A stretch of 64,000 nucleotides of DNA from Vreelandella arcis (GCF_900103865.1 NZ_FNII01000008.1:166036-230035), one strand, 5' to 3'. Counted from the first letter of the stretch, positions 1-10,730 are shown. The notes: generated from the letters alone by a model not told the origin. Numbers and translations: made by a program.

Positions 1-451
<451 letters not shown>

Positions 452-467
452 CTACAGGATACCGAGA

Positions 468-1289
468 ATGGCAGACGCGCTGAATACGCTGGTCAATTTA
501 CTGGAGCTAGAAACCCTGGAAGACACACTCTTTCGAGGCCAAAGCCAAGACTTAGGCTTCCCTCAGCTCTACGGCGGGCAGGTATTGGGGCAGGCATTAG
601 CCGCCGCAAGCCGCACCGTACCCGACGAGCGCCGCCCGCACTCTCAGCATGGCTACTTTCTTCGCCCCGGAGACCCTCACCGCCCGGTGGTCTACCAGGT
701 CGACACGATTCGCGACGGCGGCAGCTTCACCACCCGCCGGGTCACGGCGATTCAAAAAGGCCGCCCCATCTTTTTCTGTAGCGCTTCTTTTCAGAGTCAC
801 GAAACCAGTTTCAGCCACCAGCGTGCGATGCCCGACGTCCCAAGCCCGGAAGCACTGATAGAAAGCGGGGATGTTAAACACGCACGTTTTCCCGGCCACC
901 CTATCGAATTTCTGCACCTCAAGGGCAATCCCGATCAAGCAATACCCACCGGTCAGTGCCTGTGGTTTCGCTTAGCGGGCAGCCTGCCCAACGACGCAGC
1001 ACTCCACCGTCATTTGCTGTCTTACGCATCCGATTTTAATTTACTGACCACCAGCCTAGTGCCCCATGGCATCCGCTACACCGACCCGCAGTTGCGCATT
1101 GCCAGCCTCGATCACACGCTTTGGCTGCACGAAGACACACGACTGGATGACTGGCTGCTTTACGTCATCGACTCGCCCTGGGCGGGCGGTGCGCGCGGCT
1201 TGGCGCGGGGGCATATTTACCAACGCGATGGCCGCCTGGTGGCATCGACTGCTCAAGAAGGTCTAACGCGCTACCAAAGCGCCGACTAA
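468..1289 (+). CDS. tesB: acyl-CoA thioesterase II
   Basis: Hydrolyses acyl-CoA to free acid and CoA with broad chain-length range. The 273 residues match the tandem hot-dog TesB family in length. The N-terminal part has the usual YGGQVLGQAL stretch (about 35-44) and the first hot-dog fold. The C-terminal half has SLDHTLWLH with the expected catalytic aspartate near 215 and ASTAQEG with the glutamine near 264. An AGGA-type ribosome site precedes the ATG. It stands alone, divergent from tadA and convergent with the malic enzyme gene, with a shared hairpin between them. Confidence 0.93.
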   Translation: MADALNTLVNLLELETLEDTLFRGQSQDLGFPQLYGGQVLGQALAAASRTVPDERRPHSQHGYFLRPGDPHRPVVYQVDTIRDGGSFTTRRVTAIQKGRPIFFCSASFQSHETSFSHQRAMPDVPSPEALIESGDVKHARFPGHPIEFLHLKGNPDQAIPTGQCLWFRLAGSLPNDAALHRHLLSYASDFNLLTTSLVPHGIRYTDPQLRIASLDHTLWLHEDTRLDDWLLYVIDSPWAGGARGLARGHIYQRDGRLVASTAQEGLTRYQSAD

Positions 1290-1300
1290 GTCACAAACAA

Positions 1301-1322
1301 ACGCCCGCTTTTAAGCGGGCGC
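1301..1322. terminator. hairpin between tesB and the malic enzyme gene
   Basis: Stem CGCCCGCTT (1302-1310) pairs with AAGCGGGCG (1313-1321) across a two-base TT gap. Read on the minus strand it is followed by TTTGTTTG, so it best serves the malic enzyme transcript. On the plus strand it would also stop tesB, but there is no clear T-run there. Confidence 0.7.
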
Positions 1323-1358
1323 TGCTATGCAAGGCATCAATACAGGGATGACAGTGAC

Positions 1359-2630
1359 TTATTCTCCGTAAACGTCATCAATGGTGCCGAGCGGGTAATG
1401 CGCCGGGTACGGCTTACGCGCCACACCTGAGTCGACCGCTGCCTGGGCCACCGCTGAGGAAATACGCGCCAGCAGCCGCACATCAACAGGTGTGGGGATA
1501 ATATACTCGCGCCCAAACTGCATGTCGGTGCGCTCGTAGGCATCCAGAACTTCCTGAGGCACCGGCTCGCGGGCCAAGTCTTTCAGGGCATGAACCGCCG
1601 CCAGCTTCATGGCTTCATTGATGCGCGTTGCGCGTACGTCCAACGCCCCGCGGAAAATAAACGGAAAGCCTAAGACGTTATTCACCTGATTGGGGAAGTC
1701 CGAACGACCAGTGGCCATGATCACATCCGGGCGTGCTTCGCGGGCAACGTCGGGATGAATCTCGGGGTCAGGGTTGGTGCAGGCAAAAATCACCGGATCC
1801 GCCGCCATTTTCTGGATCTGCGCCGCCGACAACAACCCTGGACCAGACAACCCAATGAACACATCGGCCCCGTCGATGGCGTCGTCCAGGGTGCGCATGT
1901 CCGTGTCCCGGGCGAATTCCGCTTTATATTCGTTGATGCCCTCGCGGTCGCTATGGATAACCCCGCGACGATCCAGCATCACCAGGTTTTCTTTACGCGC
2001 CCCACAGGAAACCAGCAGGCGCATACAGGCGATAGCGGCAGCCCCAGCGCCCATGCAAACGATTTTCACGTCTTGGATGGCTTTCCCTGCAATATCCAGC
2101 GCATTGAGCATGCCGGCTGCGGTGACAATCGCCGTACCGTGCTGATCATCGTGAAAAACCGGAATACGACAGCGCTCAATCAGCGCTTTTTCAATTTCAA
2201 AACATTCCGGCGCTTTAATGTCTTCTAGGTTGATACCGCCCCAGGTATCGGCAATGCGTGCAACAGTATCGATAAACGCCTGCGGACTCTCTGCGTCCAC
2301 CTCGATATCCACCGAATTAATCCCAGCAAAGCATTTAAACAATACCCCCTTGCCTTCCATCACCGGCTTGCTGGCTAGCGGCCCCAGGTTACCCAATCCC
2401 AGAATGGCACTGCCATCCGAAATGACGGCGACCAGATTTCCTTTACCGGTATAGCGGTACGCATTTTCGGCTTCACGGGCAATTTCACGAACCGGCTCCG
2501 CCACGCCAGGACTATACGCCAGCGCCAGATCCCGTGCCGTAGCAGTGGGTTTGGTCAACTCCACTGACAGCTTACCGGGGATCGGCCGAGCGTGGTAATC
2601 CAAAGCAGCCTGCTTATTTGCATCCGTCAT
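1359..2630 (-). CDS. maeB: NAD(P)-dependent malic enzyme, short form without phosphotransacetylase domain
   Basis: Oxidatively decarboxylates malate to pyruvate, supplying pyruvate and NADPH. The N-terminus (YHARPIPGKLSV, then LAYSPGVAEP) and the central domain with DDQHGTAIV and the nucleotide loop VCMGAGAAAIAC are those of MaeB-type enzymes. At 423 residues it corresponds only to the malic-enzyme half of E. coli MaeB (about 760 residues). The C-terminal Pta-like regulatory domain is absent, and a normal stop shows that this is a short family form, not a truncation. The ribosome site is weak. Its promoter should lie in the gap before rpmE. Cofactor preference cannot be read from the sequence. 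Confidence 0.88.
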   Translation of the reverse strand: MTDANKQAALDYHARPIPGKLSVELTKPTATARDLALAYSPGVAEPVREIAREAENAYRYTGKGNLVAVISDGSAILGLGNLGPLASKPVMEGKGVLFKCFAGINSVDIEVDAESPQAFIDTVARIADTWGGINLEDIKAPECFEIEKALIERCRIPVFHDDQHGTAIVTAAGMLNALDIAGKAIQDVKIVCMGAGAAAIACMRLLVSCGARKENLVMLDRRGVIHSDREGINEYKAEFARDTDMRTLDDAIDGADVFIGLSGPGLLSAAQIQKMAADPVIFACTNPDPEIHPDVAREARPDVIMATGRSDFPNQVNNVLGFPFIFRGALDVRATRINEAMKLAAVHALKDLAREPVPQEVLDAYERTDMQFGREYIIPTPVDVRLLARISSAVAQAAVDSGVARKPYPAHYPLGTIDDVYGE

Positions 2631-3002
2631 GGTTAAGGGTCCAGTTGCATAAAAGGAAAGTAAGCGCCCTCAGAATATAGAAAAACCCCAGCACGCTCAA
2701 GCCAGCTGTAAACCTGCCAACAAAACGGCCGTTTAATCGACTTTTCCTTCAGTTTCGCCACATTTGAGCGATATTTAATGAAATTTACTCTCAATCACCT
2801 CAGGCGTAATGGCCACTTTCATGGATGCAGCGCAGCATTTTTGGAAATATTTTTCACCTTTATGTTTTTACGGCTCACCAGCAAAGCACCCTACCGACGC
2901 TGTTTATCGACAACGCGCTAGCCACCTATAAAAAAACCCACGCCGAAGCGTGGGTTTTTCGCAAGCACCTGGATGCTGGCGAGATGGCGAATCCGGACTG
3001 GA
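2631..3002. other. intergenic stretch between malic enzyme and rpmE
   Basis: About 370 bases without a convincing gene. The left part is AT-rich and should hold the minus-strand promoter of the malic enzyme gene. The right end holds the rpmE terminator (2932-2959). A 36-codon plus-strand reading frame (2821-2931) ends at this hairpin but lacks a ribosome site, so I do not call it a gene. Confidence 0.6.
2932..2959 (-). terminator. rpmE transcription terminator
   Basis: Perfect 12-base stem AAAAACCCACGC / GCGTGGGTTTTT around a CGAA tetraloop, flanked by A-run and T-run. It lies 44 bases past the rpmE stop and can act on both strands. Confidence 0.9.
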
Positions 3003-3218
3003 TTAGCCGCGCTTGATGGCAGCGCCAAAACGCTTGTTGAAGCGCTCTACACGGCCACCCGTGGTCGCTTGCTTCTGCTTACCCGTATAGAAAGGGTGGC
3101 AGTTGGAGCACACGTCCAGAGAGAAGTCCTGACCCGAGGTAGAACCGACCTGGAATGTAGCACCGCAAGAACAACTGGCGTTGACCGTGTTGTAATTCGG
3201 ATGGATACCTTGTTTCAT
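3003..3218 (-). CDS. rpmE: 50S ribosomal protein L31, zinc-binding form
   Basis: Component of the large ribosomal subunit at the subunit interface. The product starts MKQGIHPNY and carries CSCG near residue 16 and [11 protein letters not shown] near residue 37, the zinc-binding cysteines of the C+ form of L31. A zinc-independent paralogue (YkgM type) would lack them. The open frame extends 16 codons upstream, but the family start is the ATG at 3218, which has GAGG just upstream. The protein is 71 residues, the normal length. It diverges from priA, an arrangement also seen in other gammaproteobacteria. Confidence 0.96.
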   Translation of the reverse strand: MKQGIHPNYNTVNASCSCGATFQVGSTSGQDFSLDVCSNCHPFYTGKQKQATTGGRVERFNKRFGAAIKRG

Positions 3219-3362
3219 CTTGAGCCTCATCAGCGGTATGCCGCCACCTGATCTCGTGCCAGGCACCGCATACGGGTTTAAAAAACGACTAACCGGTTAA
3301 TCGCTCCATCGTTTAGATTTAGAGCGGCCGCATATTCTAGCAAAACTAATGCCGGAGGCCAA

Positions 3363-5585
3363 TTGTCCGACGCTGTTTCTGCCCAGGTGCTGAAAATCGC
3401 CCTGCCGTCGCCGTTGCGACGCTTGTTTGACTACTTACCCAGCCGCCAGACGCCCCCTGGCGGCTGGCAGCCGGGTCTGCGCGTTCGCGTACCGTTTGGC
3501 CGTCGAGACGTTGTGGGGGTCATCGTCGAGCTGGCAGACCACAGCGACCTGCCGCGCTCCCAGTTGCGCAGTGTTCACGAGACACTAGACGATGGGCCAC
3601 TGCCAGCCGATTGGTTCTGGCTTTGCCAGTTTACGGCGCGCTATTACCAGCACAGCCTCGGCGATACGCTGCACTTAGCAATGCCCGCAAGGCTCCGCCA
3701 AGGCCACCCTATGGCCGGCCGAACACAAACCCTCTGGCTTTCGTCAGGTGCGCCCGACGATGAACGCCTTAGCCGCGCCCCAAAGCAGGCCGAGCTACAT
3801 GCATTACTGCGCCAGCACCCCCACGGGTTACCGGGCCGCGCAGTGAATGCCCATGGCTTTAGCCGCGACCAATTACTCGCCCTAGAGAAAAAGGGCCTCG
3901 CCCATGCGCAGGACATTACCCTCACCGCCCCCACGCCTCCCGGCGGCAGCCTACTGGCTAGCCCGGCACTGCCGCTTAACCGCGAACAGGCCACCGCGCT
4001 GGCCGCGCTGCACGAAAAGCTCGATGGCTATCACCCTTGCTTGCTAGAAGGCGTCACCGGCAGCGGTAAGACCGAAATTTACTTACAACTGATAGAGGCC
4101 GTAGCGGCCAAGGGCAAGCAGTCGCTGGTATTAGTGCCGGAAATTGGCCTCACCCCGCAGACGCTTGCGCGCTTTAAAAGCCGCTTTCGCGTGCCGGTTC
4201 TGGCGCTACACTCCGGACTCACCGACCCGGAGCGCCTGGACGTGTGGGAGGCCGCCGCCAGCGGGCGCGCACTGATCATCATCGGCACTCGTTCGGCGAT
4301 TTTTACGCCGCTGGCCAACCCCGGCGCGATCATCGTCGATGAAGAGCACGACGGCTCCTATAAGCAGCAGGACGGCCTGCGTTACCACGCCCGCGACTTG
4401 GCCGTTGCCCGTGCCCACCACCATAAGATTCCTTTATTAATGGGCAGTGCCACGCCATCTCTGGAAAGTTTACAGCAGGCGCTGACTGGCACTTATCGGC
4501 ATTTACGCTTAACCCAGCGCCCCAGCCGTCACCCGCCTGCCAAACTCGAACTGGTCGACATGCGTCACCAGCGCCGCCAGGGCGGGTTGTTACCAGCCGC
4601 CCTAACAGCCATCAAAAACACCCTGGCTGCCGGCAAGCAGGTACTTATTTTCATCAACCGGCGTGGCTTTGCGCCGACGCTTGCCTGCCATGCCTGCGGC
4701 TGGATAGCCGAGTGTGGCCAGTGTGATTCGCGCATGACACTGCATCGCCAGCCTCCGCTACTCGCCTGCCACCATTGCGATAGCCGTCGCGGCTTGCCGG
4801 ACGCCTGCCCGGAATGCGGTAGTGGCGATTTGCGTGCGCTGGGCAGCGGCACCGAGCGCACCGAAGAAACCCTGCAAAGCCTGTTCCCCAAGACCACCGT
4901 GCAACGCATCGACCGCGACAGCACACGTCGCAAAGACAGCTTCGAGCAAATGCTTAAAGAGATTCAGCGAGGCGAACCTTGCCTATTGGTGGGGACACAA
5001 ATGCTCGTCAAGGGGCACCACTTGCCCCATGTGACGTTGGTCGTGGTGGTCAACGCCGACGGCGGTCTTTACGCCGCCGACTTTCGCGCTCTGGAGCACA
5101 GCGCTCAACTGTTGGAGCAAGTGGCCGGACGAGCAGGCCGTGCGGCCCACCCCGGCCGCGTGCTGGTGCAAACCCTGCACCCCGACGACCCGCATCTCGG
5201 CCAACTCGCCGAACATGGCTACGGGGCACTCGCACGCAACTTACTCGAAGAGCGTCGCCTCGCCCAACTGCCCCCGTTTTGTTTTATGGCGCTGCTACGC
5301 ATCGAAAGCCCCAAAGAAGATGCCGCGCTGGCCTTGGCCCAACAGGCCGCCCAGGCACTGCGCCAATGGCTAACCCATAGCAACACCCCAGCGCGCTGCC
5401 TAGGGCCGGCACCCGCGCCCATGGAACGACGCCAGAACCGTTACCACATGCAGGTCATGCTCGCCGCGGATAAGCGCAGCCAGCTCCACGCCGCTGCCAG
5501 TTGGCTAGTTCAATGGCTCGAGGCAAACCGCGATGCACGACGGGTTCGCTGGTCGATCGACATCGATCCGCAAAGCCTATCTTAG
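3363..5585 (+). CDS. priA: primosomal replication restart helicase PriA
   Basis: 3'-5' superfamily-2 helicase that rebuilds replisomes at stalled forks. The N-terminal DNA-binding region is followed by Walker A GVTGSGKTE (about 229-237), the Walker B-type box DEEH (near 326), and SATPSLES. A cysteine-rich zinc region (CHACG, CGQC, CHHC, CPECG, about 440-486) sits inside the helicase core. The C-terminal part has GTQMLVKGHH and QVAGRAGRA. Length (740) is normal. The start is TTG at 3363 with GGAGG about five bases upstream. It is followed about 110 bases later by argS. Confidence 0.97.
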   Translation: MSDAVSAQVLKIALPSPLRRLFDYLPSRQTPPGGWQPGLRVRVPFGRRDVVGVIVELADHSDLPRSQLRSVHETLDDGPLPADWFWLCQFTARYYQHSLGDTLHLAMPARLRQGHPMAGRTQTLWLSSGAPDDERLSRAPKQAELHALLRQHPHGLPGRAVNAHGFSRDQLLALEKKGLAHAQDITLTAPTPPGGSLLASPALPLNREQATALAALHEKLDGYHPCLLEGVTGSGKTEIYLQLIEAVAAKGKQSLVLVPEIGLTPQTLARFKSRFRVPVLALHSGLTDPERLDVWEAAASGRALIIIGTRSAIFTPLANPGAIIVDEEHDGSYKQQDGLRYHARDLAVARAHHHKIPLLMGSATPSLESLQQALTGTYRHLRLTQRPSRHPPAKLELVDMRHQRRQGGLLPAALTAIKNTLAAGKQVLIFINRRGFAPTLACHACGWIAECGQCDSRMTLHRQPPLLACHHCDSRRGLPDACPECGSGDLRALGSGTERTEETLQSLFPKTTVQRIDRDSTRRKDSFEQMLKEIQRGEPCLLVGTQMLVKGHHLPHVTLVVVVNADGGLYAADFRALEHSAQLLEQVAGRAGRAAHPGRVLVQTLHPDDPHLGQLAEHGYGALARNLLEERRLAQLPPFCFMALLRIESPKEDAALALAQQAAQALRQWLTHSNTPARCLGPAPAPMERRQNRYHMQVMLAADKRSQLHAAASWLVQWLEANRDARRVRWSIDIDPQSLS

Positions 5586-5692
5586 CCGCCTCCGCACACA
5601 CGGCTTTGAAACTGCGCGCCAATTGCCGATAATAGCCGCCTTACTGGCACACCTCGTATAAATGCGCGCCACCGACGTAACCGGATACTTAA

Positions 5693-7378
5693 ATGAAAGA
5701 TACGATTATTTCCCTGCTCGACGGCGCGGTTTCCGCGCTCAAGCACCAAGGCGTGCTGCCCGCTGATTTACAGCCCACGATCAAGGTGGATCCTGCCAAA
5801 GATAAAGCCCACGGCGATTATGCGACCAACTTGGCATTGATGCTCGCCAAGCCGGCCGGTATGAAACCCCGTGAGCTGGCGGATGCGCTGGTCGCGGCGC
5901 TACCCGAAAGCGATGCCATCCAAAAGATCGACATTGCCGGCCCGGGCTTTATCAACTTTTTTGCGGCCTCCGACGCCGCTGCGCAAATTGTCGCCCAGGT
6001 GCTAGACAGCGGCGATACGTTTGGCCGCAGCCTGATCGGCAAGGGTGAAAAAGTGCAGGTGGAATTCGTCTCCGCCAACCCTACCGGCCCGCTTCACGTG
6101 GGTCACGGCCGAGGAGCAGCGATTGGCGACTGCCTATGCCGCCTGCTCGACGCCACGGGCTATGACGTGTCACGTGAGTTCTACTACAACGACGCCGGCG
6201 CGCAAATCGACAACCTGGCGCGCTCCGTGCAAGCCCGCGCCAAAGGGCTTGGCCCCGAAGATCCCAGTTGGCCGGAAGACGGCTATCGCGGTGAGTATAT
6301 CGTCGATGTTGCCAACGACTATCTGGCAGGTAAAACGGTGAGCGCCGATGACCGCGAAGTCACCGCCAGCGCCGACCCCGACGATCTGGACGCCATCCAA
6401 GCCTTTGCCGTGGCCTGGCTACGCCGCGAGCAGGATATGGATCTTAAAGCCTTCGGTGTCGAGTTCGACGTCTACTTTCTCGAATCATCGCTCTACCAAG
6501 ATGGCAAGGTAGACGCGACGGTTGAGAAACTCATCGCGGCAGGCCACACCTACGAAGAAGACGGCGCCATGTGGCTGCGTACGACCGATTTCGGCGACGA
6601 TAAAGACCGCGTAATGCGCAAGCAGGAAGGCGGCTATACTTACTTTCTGCCCGACGTGGCATACCACCTAGACAAATGGCAGCGTGGCTTTACCACGGTG
6701 ATTAACGAACAAGGGGCCGACCACCATTCAACAGTGACGCGGGTTCGTGCAGGCCTACAAGCGCTGGAAGTCGGCATTCCCAAGGGCTGGCCCGACTACG
6801 TGCTCCACCAAATGGTCATGGTGACCCGCTCAGGCGTCGAGGTAAAACTCTCCAAACGAGCGGGCAGTTATGTCACCGTGCGCGACCTGATCGACGAAGT
6901 CGGCCGCGATGCAACGCGCTTTTTCCTCGCTGCCCGGCGCGCCGACTCCCAGTTGACCTTTGATATCGACCTGGCCCGCTCCCAGTCCAATGACAACCCG
7001 GTGTACTACATCCAGTACGCTCACGCTCGGGTGTGCAGCATGTTGCGCAAAGCGGAAGCGGCCGGACAGACCTTCGATCACGACCTGGCGCTGGCTAACC
7101 TGGCGCTACTCGACAGCGACCAGGAGCGCGCCGTACTCAACCGTTTGGCCCGCTACCCCGAAGTGGTCGAAAACGCCGCCAACAACCGCGAGCCCCAACA
7201 GGTCGCTCAGTACTTGCTCGACTTGGCGGGCGACTTCCACACCTGCTACAACGCCGTCAAGGTAATGGTCGACGACACCACGTTGCGCAACACCCGTCTG
7301 GCGCTAGGCCTGGCCACCCGCCAGGTTTTGCGCAACGGCTTGGATTTGATGGGGGTCAGCGCCCCCGAGGAGATGTAA
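5693..7378 (+). CDS. argS: arginyl-tRNA synthetase
   Basis: Class I synthetase charging tRNA-Arg. The ATP-binding HIGH motif appears as HVGH (about 135-138) within [13 protein letters not shown]. The KMSKS motif is represented by the degenerate KLSKRAG (near 384), as is usual in ArgRS. An N-terminal Add-1 domain (about 1-110) and the C-terminal DALR anticodon-binding domain, with YAHARV and a terminal GLDLMGV, complete it. Length of 561 fits. The SPOR-domain gene begins three bases after the stop, so the two are probably co-transcribed. Confidence 0.97.
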   Translation: MKDTIISLLDGAVSALKHQGVLPADLQPTIKVDPAKDKAHGDYATNLALMLAKPAGMKPRELADALVAALPESDAIQKIDIAGPGFINFFAASDAAAQIVAQVLDSGDTFGRSLIGKGEKVQVEFVSANPTGPLHVGHGRGAAIGDCLCRLLDATGYDVSREFYYNDAGAQIDNLARSVQARAKGLGPEDPSWPEDGYRGEYIVDVANDYLAGKTVSADDREVTASADPDDLDAIQAFAVAWLRREQDMDLKAFGVEFDVYFLESSLYQDGKVDATVEKLIAAGHTYEEDGAMWLRTTDFGDDKDRVMRKQEGGYTYFLPDVAYHLDKWQRGFTTVINEQGADHHSTVTRVRAGLQALEVGIPKGWPDYVLHQMVMVTRSGVEVKLSKRAGSYVTVRDLIDEVGRDATRFFLAARRADSQLTFDIDLARSQSNDNPVYYIQYAHARVCSMLRKAEAAGQTFDHDLALANLALLDSDQERAVLNRLARYPEVVENAANNREPQQVAQYLLDLAGDFHTCYNAVKVMVDDTTLRNTRLALGLATRQVLRNGLDLMGVSAPEEM

Positions 7379-7381
7379 GCC

Positions 7382-8107
7382 ATGGCCACCCCGCGTAAAA
7401 AGCCCACCCGCCGCGGTGCCACTAGCCAGCGCAAAGCCGCCCGTCGTTCGGGCGGTGGATTTCGGCTACCCGGCTGGCTCTGGGGGCTAGCGGGCGTTGC
7501 AGCGGGTTTCTTTCTTGCCCAGCATCAGCACGGCACAGCCCCCTGGCAGGATGCCCCAGACGAAACCGCCCAAGCGACATCAGGCTCAGCCACCGCCGAG
7601 CAACAAGAACGCCAAGCGGCACGCGAAACCGAAGCGTCGGAGGAGCCGTCCATGCCCACCTTCGAGTTTTATACCTTGCTGCCTGAAACCGAAGTGATCG
7701 CGCCTGGCGTGGCCCCCGACTCAACCGTTGAACGCCCTACCGCCGCCGATGCGGATGAAACCAGTCGCGCCGAGAGCAATACCGCTGACGACCCTATTGC
7801 CCAAGTCATCGCTGCCAATATGCGTCCGCAAGAGCAAGTCACCACCGCGCAGCAAACCACCCCCGACGATGAGGCGCGGTATATGCTGCAAGCGGCGTCG
7901 TTCCGTGAACTTGGCGACGCCGAGCAGCTACAGCAACGACTGCGCAATTTGAGCCTACTGGCTAAAATTAGTGAAATCCAAGCCAATGGCAGCACTTGGC
8001 ACCGCGTGCAGGTCGGCCCCTATGAAGACACTCACGAACTAAATCGCGCCCAAGACTTGATGGGCACGCAAGGCATTGAACCGCTGCTTATTCAACTGCA
8101 GAACTAG
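7382..8107 (+). CDS. SPOR-domain inner-membrane protein, FtsN-like
   Basis: The 241-residue protein has a basic N-terminus (KKPTRRGATSQRKAARR), one transmembrane segment (about 29-46), a long Ala/Glu/Thr-rich linker, and a C-terminal SPOR domain from about 163 (ARYMLQAASF ... VQVGPYED). SPOR domains bind denuded peptidoglycan at the septum, and this architecture is that of FtsN-type division proteins. The position after argS and before hslVU matches the ftsN locus of enterics and pseudomonads loosely (priA-ftsN-hslVU), which supports an FtsN role. The short FtsN essential segment is not obvious by eye. Confidence 0.82.
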   Translation: MATPRKKPTRRGATSQRKAARRSGGGFRLPGWLWGLAGVAAGFFLAQHQHGTAPWQDAPDETAQATSGSATAEQQERQAARETEASEEPSMPTFEFYTLLPETEVIAPGVAPDSTVERPTAADADETSRAESNTADDPIAQVIAANMRPQEQVTTAQQTTPDDEARYMLQAASFRELGDAEQLQQRLRNLSLLAKISEIQANGSTWHRVQVGPYEDTHELNRAQDLMGTQGIEPLLIQLQN

Positions 8108-8163
8108 CTGTTGCCAATCCAGGCGGTCAATTTTTAAAACGCTTTATTGAACGGCTTTATTTA

Positions 8164-8200
8164 GCGGGTGGTTGATTTTTTATCGACCGCCCGCATTTTG
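8164..8200 (+). terminator. terminator after the argS / SPOR gene unit
   Basis: A 13-base stem (8164-8176 with 8182-8194, two G-U pairs) around a TTTTT loop is followed by ATTTTG. It separates the SPOR gene from hslV. Confidence 0.8.
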
Positions 8201-8219
8201 TTGTGAACTGCTTTCACAA
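8201..8219. promoter_or_regulatory. inverted repeat upstream of hslV
   Basis: TTGTGAA - 5 bases - TTCACAA, perfect 7-base arms, begins just after the preceding terminator hairpin and ends about 58 bases before the hslV start. It could be an operator or part of the 5' leader. No regulator is assigned. Confidence 0.4.
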
Positions 8220-8277
8220 TGGTCACAACACGACCCGAATGTCATCGGGAGCACGCCTCCCCCAAGGAGTTACCTCC

Positions 8278-8811
8278 ATGACCACCATCGTATCCGTGCG
8301 TCGCGGAAACCAAGTCGCCCTAGCGGGTGACGGCCAAGTCTCCCTTGGCAATACCGTCATGAAAGGCAATGCCAGCAAGGTGCGCCGCCTGTACCGTGGC
8401 AAGGTGCTCGCGGGCTTTGCCGGCGGCACCGCCGACGCCTTTACGCTATTTGAGCGTTTTGAAGCCCAGCTTGAAAAATACCAGGGTCACCTTACTAAAG
8501 CTGCCGTTGAGCTCGCCAAAGACTGGCGTACCGACCGGGCACTGCGCCGCCTAGAAGCGCTCCTCGCCGTAGCCGACCATAGCGCTTCGTTGATTATCAC
8601 CGGCAATGGCGACGTCGTTGAGCCCGAGCGCGGCATTATCGCCATCGGCTCCGGCGGCAACTATGCCCAGGCGAGCGCCCGCGCGCTGCTCGAAAATACC
8701 GAGTTGGGCGCCCGTGAGATTACCGAGAAATCGCTCGACATTGCCGGTGACATCTGCGTGTTCACCAATCATCACATCACGCTTGAAGAGCTGAACATCA
8801 GCGAACGTTGA
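8278..8811 (+). CDS. hslV: HslV (ClpQ) peptidase subunit of the HslUV protease
   Basis: Threonine peptidase forming the double-ring core of the ATP-dependent HslUV protease. The protein starts [10 protein letters not shown], so removal of Met exposes the catalytic Thr, followed by [20 protein letters not shown] lies about ten bases before the ATG at 8278. An upstream in-frame start would bury the nucleophile and is rejected. Length 177 is standard. hslU follows after 12 bases, so the two subunits are translated from one message. I could not identify a convincing sigma-32 promoter. Confidence 0.97.
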   Translation: MTTIVSVRRGNQVALAGDGQVSLGNTVMKGNASKVRRLYRGKVLAGFAGGTADAFTLFERFEAQLEKYQGHLTKAAVELAKDWRTDRALRRLEALLAVADHSASLIITGNGDVVEPERGIIAIGSGGNYAQASARALLENTELGAREITEKSLDIAGDICVFTNHHITLEELNISER

Positions 8812-8823
8812 GGCCACTTTTTT

Positions 8824-10146
8824 ATGACCCAGATGACACCCCGCGAAATCGTCCACGCCTTGGATCAGTACATTATTGGTCAACAAGATGCCAAACGCGC
8901 CGTGGCTATTGCGCTGCGTAACCGCTGGCGTCGGATGCAGCTGGACGACGATCTGCGCCCGGAGGTCACGCCTAAGAACATTTTGATGATCGGCCCTACC
9001 GGCGTGGGTAAAACCGAGATTGCCCGCCGCTTGGCCAAATTGGCCCGCGCGCCGTTCATTAAAGTCGAAGCCACCAAATTTACCGAAGTGGGTTATGTGG
9101 GCCGCGATGTTGAGTCGATCATTCGCGACTTGATGGAATCAGCGATCAAGATGGTTCGCGAACACGCTAAAGAAGAAGTCGGCCACCGGGCCGAGGACGC
9201 TGCCGAAGACCGCATTCTCGACGCCCTGCTGCCTCCACCCCGCGGCCAGGAAGACAAACCGCGCGAGGACAACGGCACGCGCCAAACCTTCCGCAAGAAA
9301 CTCCGTGAAGGCCAGTTAGACGACAAAGAGATCGACATTGAAATTTCCGCCCAGGGCCAAGGCATCGACATCATGACGCCGCCGGGTATGGAAGAAATGA
9401 CCAGCCAACTGCAGAACCTGTTTTCCAACATGGGCCAGCAGAAGCGTGAAACGCGCCGCGTTAAGGTCAAAGAAGCCTTCGGCCTGCTGCGCGATGAAGA
9501 AGCCAGCAAACTGGTCAACGAGGAAGAAATTAAAGCTCGCGCCGTGGAAGCCGTCGAACAGCACGGCATCGTTTTCCTCGACGAAATCGATAAAGTTGCC
9601 AAAGGCAGCGGCCAATCCAGCGGCGGCGAAGTCTCTCGCGAAGGCGTGCAACGCGATCTGCTCCCGTTGATTGAAGGCTCAACTGTGTCGACCAAATACG
9701 GCATGGTCAAAACCGACCATATCCTGTTTATCGCCTCGGGGGCTTTCCATCTATCGCGCCCATCGGATTTAATCCCCGAACTGCAGGGCCGCCTGCCTAT
9801 CCGCGTCGAGCTGGACGCGCTGACCCCAGGCGACTTCAAGCGTATCCTGACCGAACCGTCTGCCTCGCTGACCAAACAATACCAAGCGCTGTTGGCCACC
9901 GAGGGGCTCGACGTTGATTTCACCCAGGACGGCATCGAACGTATCGCCGAAATTTCCTGGCAGGTTAACGAAGGCACCGAAAATATCGGCGCACGTCGGC
10001 TGCACACGGTCATGGAGCGCTTGTTGGAAGAAGCCTCGTTCAAAGGCGGTGACATGGAAAGCCCACTGCTGATCGACGCCGACTACGTAAATGCCCAACT
10101 GGGTGAGCTAGCCGTCGACGAAGATCTGTCGCGCTATATTCTGTAA
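8824..10146 (+). CDS. hslU: HslU (ClpY) ATPase subunit of the HslUV protease
   Basis: AAA+ unfoldase that feeds substrates to HslV. Walker [10 protein letters not shown] (about 57-65) and Walker [10 protein letters not shown] (about 249-257) are intact. The intermediate I-domain lies between them. The N-terminus [16 protein letters not shown] and the C-terminus ending DEDLSRYIL, whose tail inserts into HslV pockets, are typical. Length 440 matches the family. It is directly downstream of hslV. Confidence 0.97.
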   Translation: MTQMTPREIVHALDQYIIGQQDAKRAVAIALRNRWRRMQLDDDLRPEVTPKNILMIGPTGVGKTEIARRLAKLARAPFIKVEATKFTEVGYVGRDVESIIRDLMESAIKMVREHAKEEVGHRAEDAAEDRILDALLPPPRGQEDKPREDNGTRQTFRKKLREGQLDDKEIDIEISAQGQGIDIMTPPGMEEMTSQLQNLFSNMGQQKRETRRVKVKEAFGLLRDEEASKLVNEEEIKARAVEAVEQHGIVFLDEIDKVAKGSGQSSGGEVSREGVQRDLLPLIEGSTVSTKYGMVKTDHILFIASGAFHLSRPSDLIPELQGRLPIRVELDALTPGDFKRILTEPSASLTKQYQALLATEGLDVDFTQDGIERIAEISWQVNEGTENIGARRLHTVMERLLEEASFKGGDMESPLLIDADYVNAQLGELAVDEDLSRYIL

Positions 10147-10224
10147 CGCATTGGCTCGGCAGGGATGCCGAGCTTAGGTGTGCCACACTTGGTCACCTAT
10201 GCCCAGCCACATTTGAGGTGTGTT

Positions 10225-10608
10225 ATGAATGCTCCCAAGCCCACCCGCGTTCACTACCACAAGTCGACCCGCGAACTAGAGCTGGCTTACGCTAGCGGTG
10301 AAAGTTACCGCCTGCCGGTGGAGCTTTTACGCGTTTATTCCCCGTCGGCCGAAGTACGCGGCCACGGCGGCGATACCGCCGTGCTTCAGGTCGGCAAAAA
10401 AGACGTGGGCCTGCAAAACATCACCCCAGCGGGCAACTACGCGCTTAAACTGCATTTTGATGACGGCCACGATAGCGGCCTGTTTAGCTGGAATTACCTC
10501 TATGATCTGGCCCAACATCAAGCGGCCTACTGGGAAAACTACCTGCAACGTCTAGACGAGGCCGGCGCGTCTCGCGAGCCTGCCAGCATCCAATTCAAAC
10601 AGCTGTGA
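10225..10608 (+). CDS. DUF971 family protein
   Basis: A 127-residue protein with the DUF971 fold, the small domain also found at the N-terminus of gamma-butyrobetaine hydroxylases. Visible features are YRLPVELLRVYSPSAEV (about 27-43) and NYALKLHFDDGHDSGLFSW, ending in a YDLAQHQAAYWENYL helix. I start at the ATG at 10225 (TGAGG eight bases upstream), not the upstream frame opening at 10165. Its biochemical role is not established. It commonly lies between hslU and ubiE in Pseudomonas-like genomes, as it does here. Confidence 0.85.
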   Translation: MNAPKPTRVHYHKSTRELELAYASGESYRLPVELLRVYSPSAEVRGHGGDTAVLQVGKKDVGLQNITPAGNYALKLHFDDGHDSGLFSWNYLYDLAQHQAAYWENYLQRLDEAGASREPASIQFKQL

Positions 10609-10730
10609 CGTCGCGCCCCAGGGCAAACGCAGACAAGTCGGGGCAGACAAGGCTACAATGTCGTCAACTTTTTTAACGCGACGACCGCTTGGTCGACGAC
10701 CACTGCCTCGAACTCGGGAGCTAGAGCCCC

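Noticed and set aside
2821..2931. 36-codon plus-strand frame (MDAAQHFWKYFSP...) ending exactly at the rpmE terminator
   Set aside because: No ribosome site before the ATG, and the hairpin is fully explained by rpmE on the other strand.
9093..10055. 320-residue minus-strand open frame
   Set aside because: It lies entirely antisense to hslU, is extremely Ser/Arg-rich and has no domain pattern. It is a shadow of the GC-rich codon usage.
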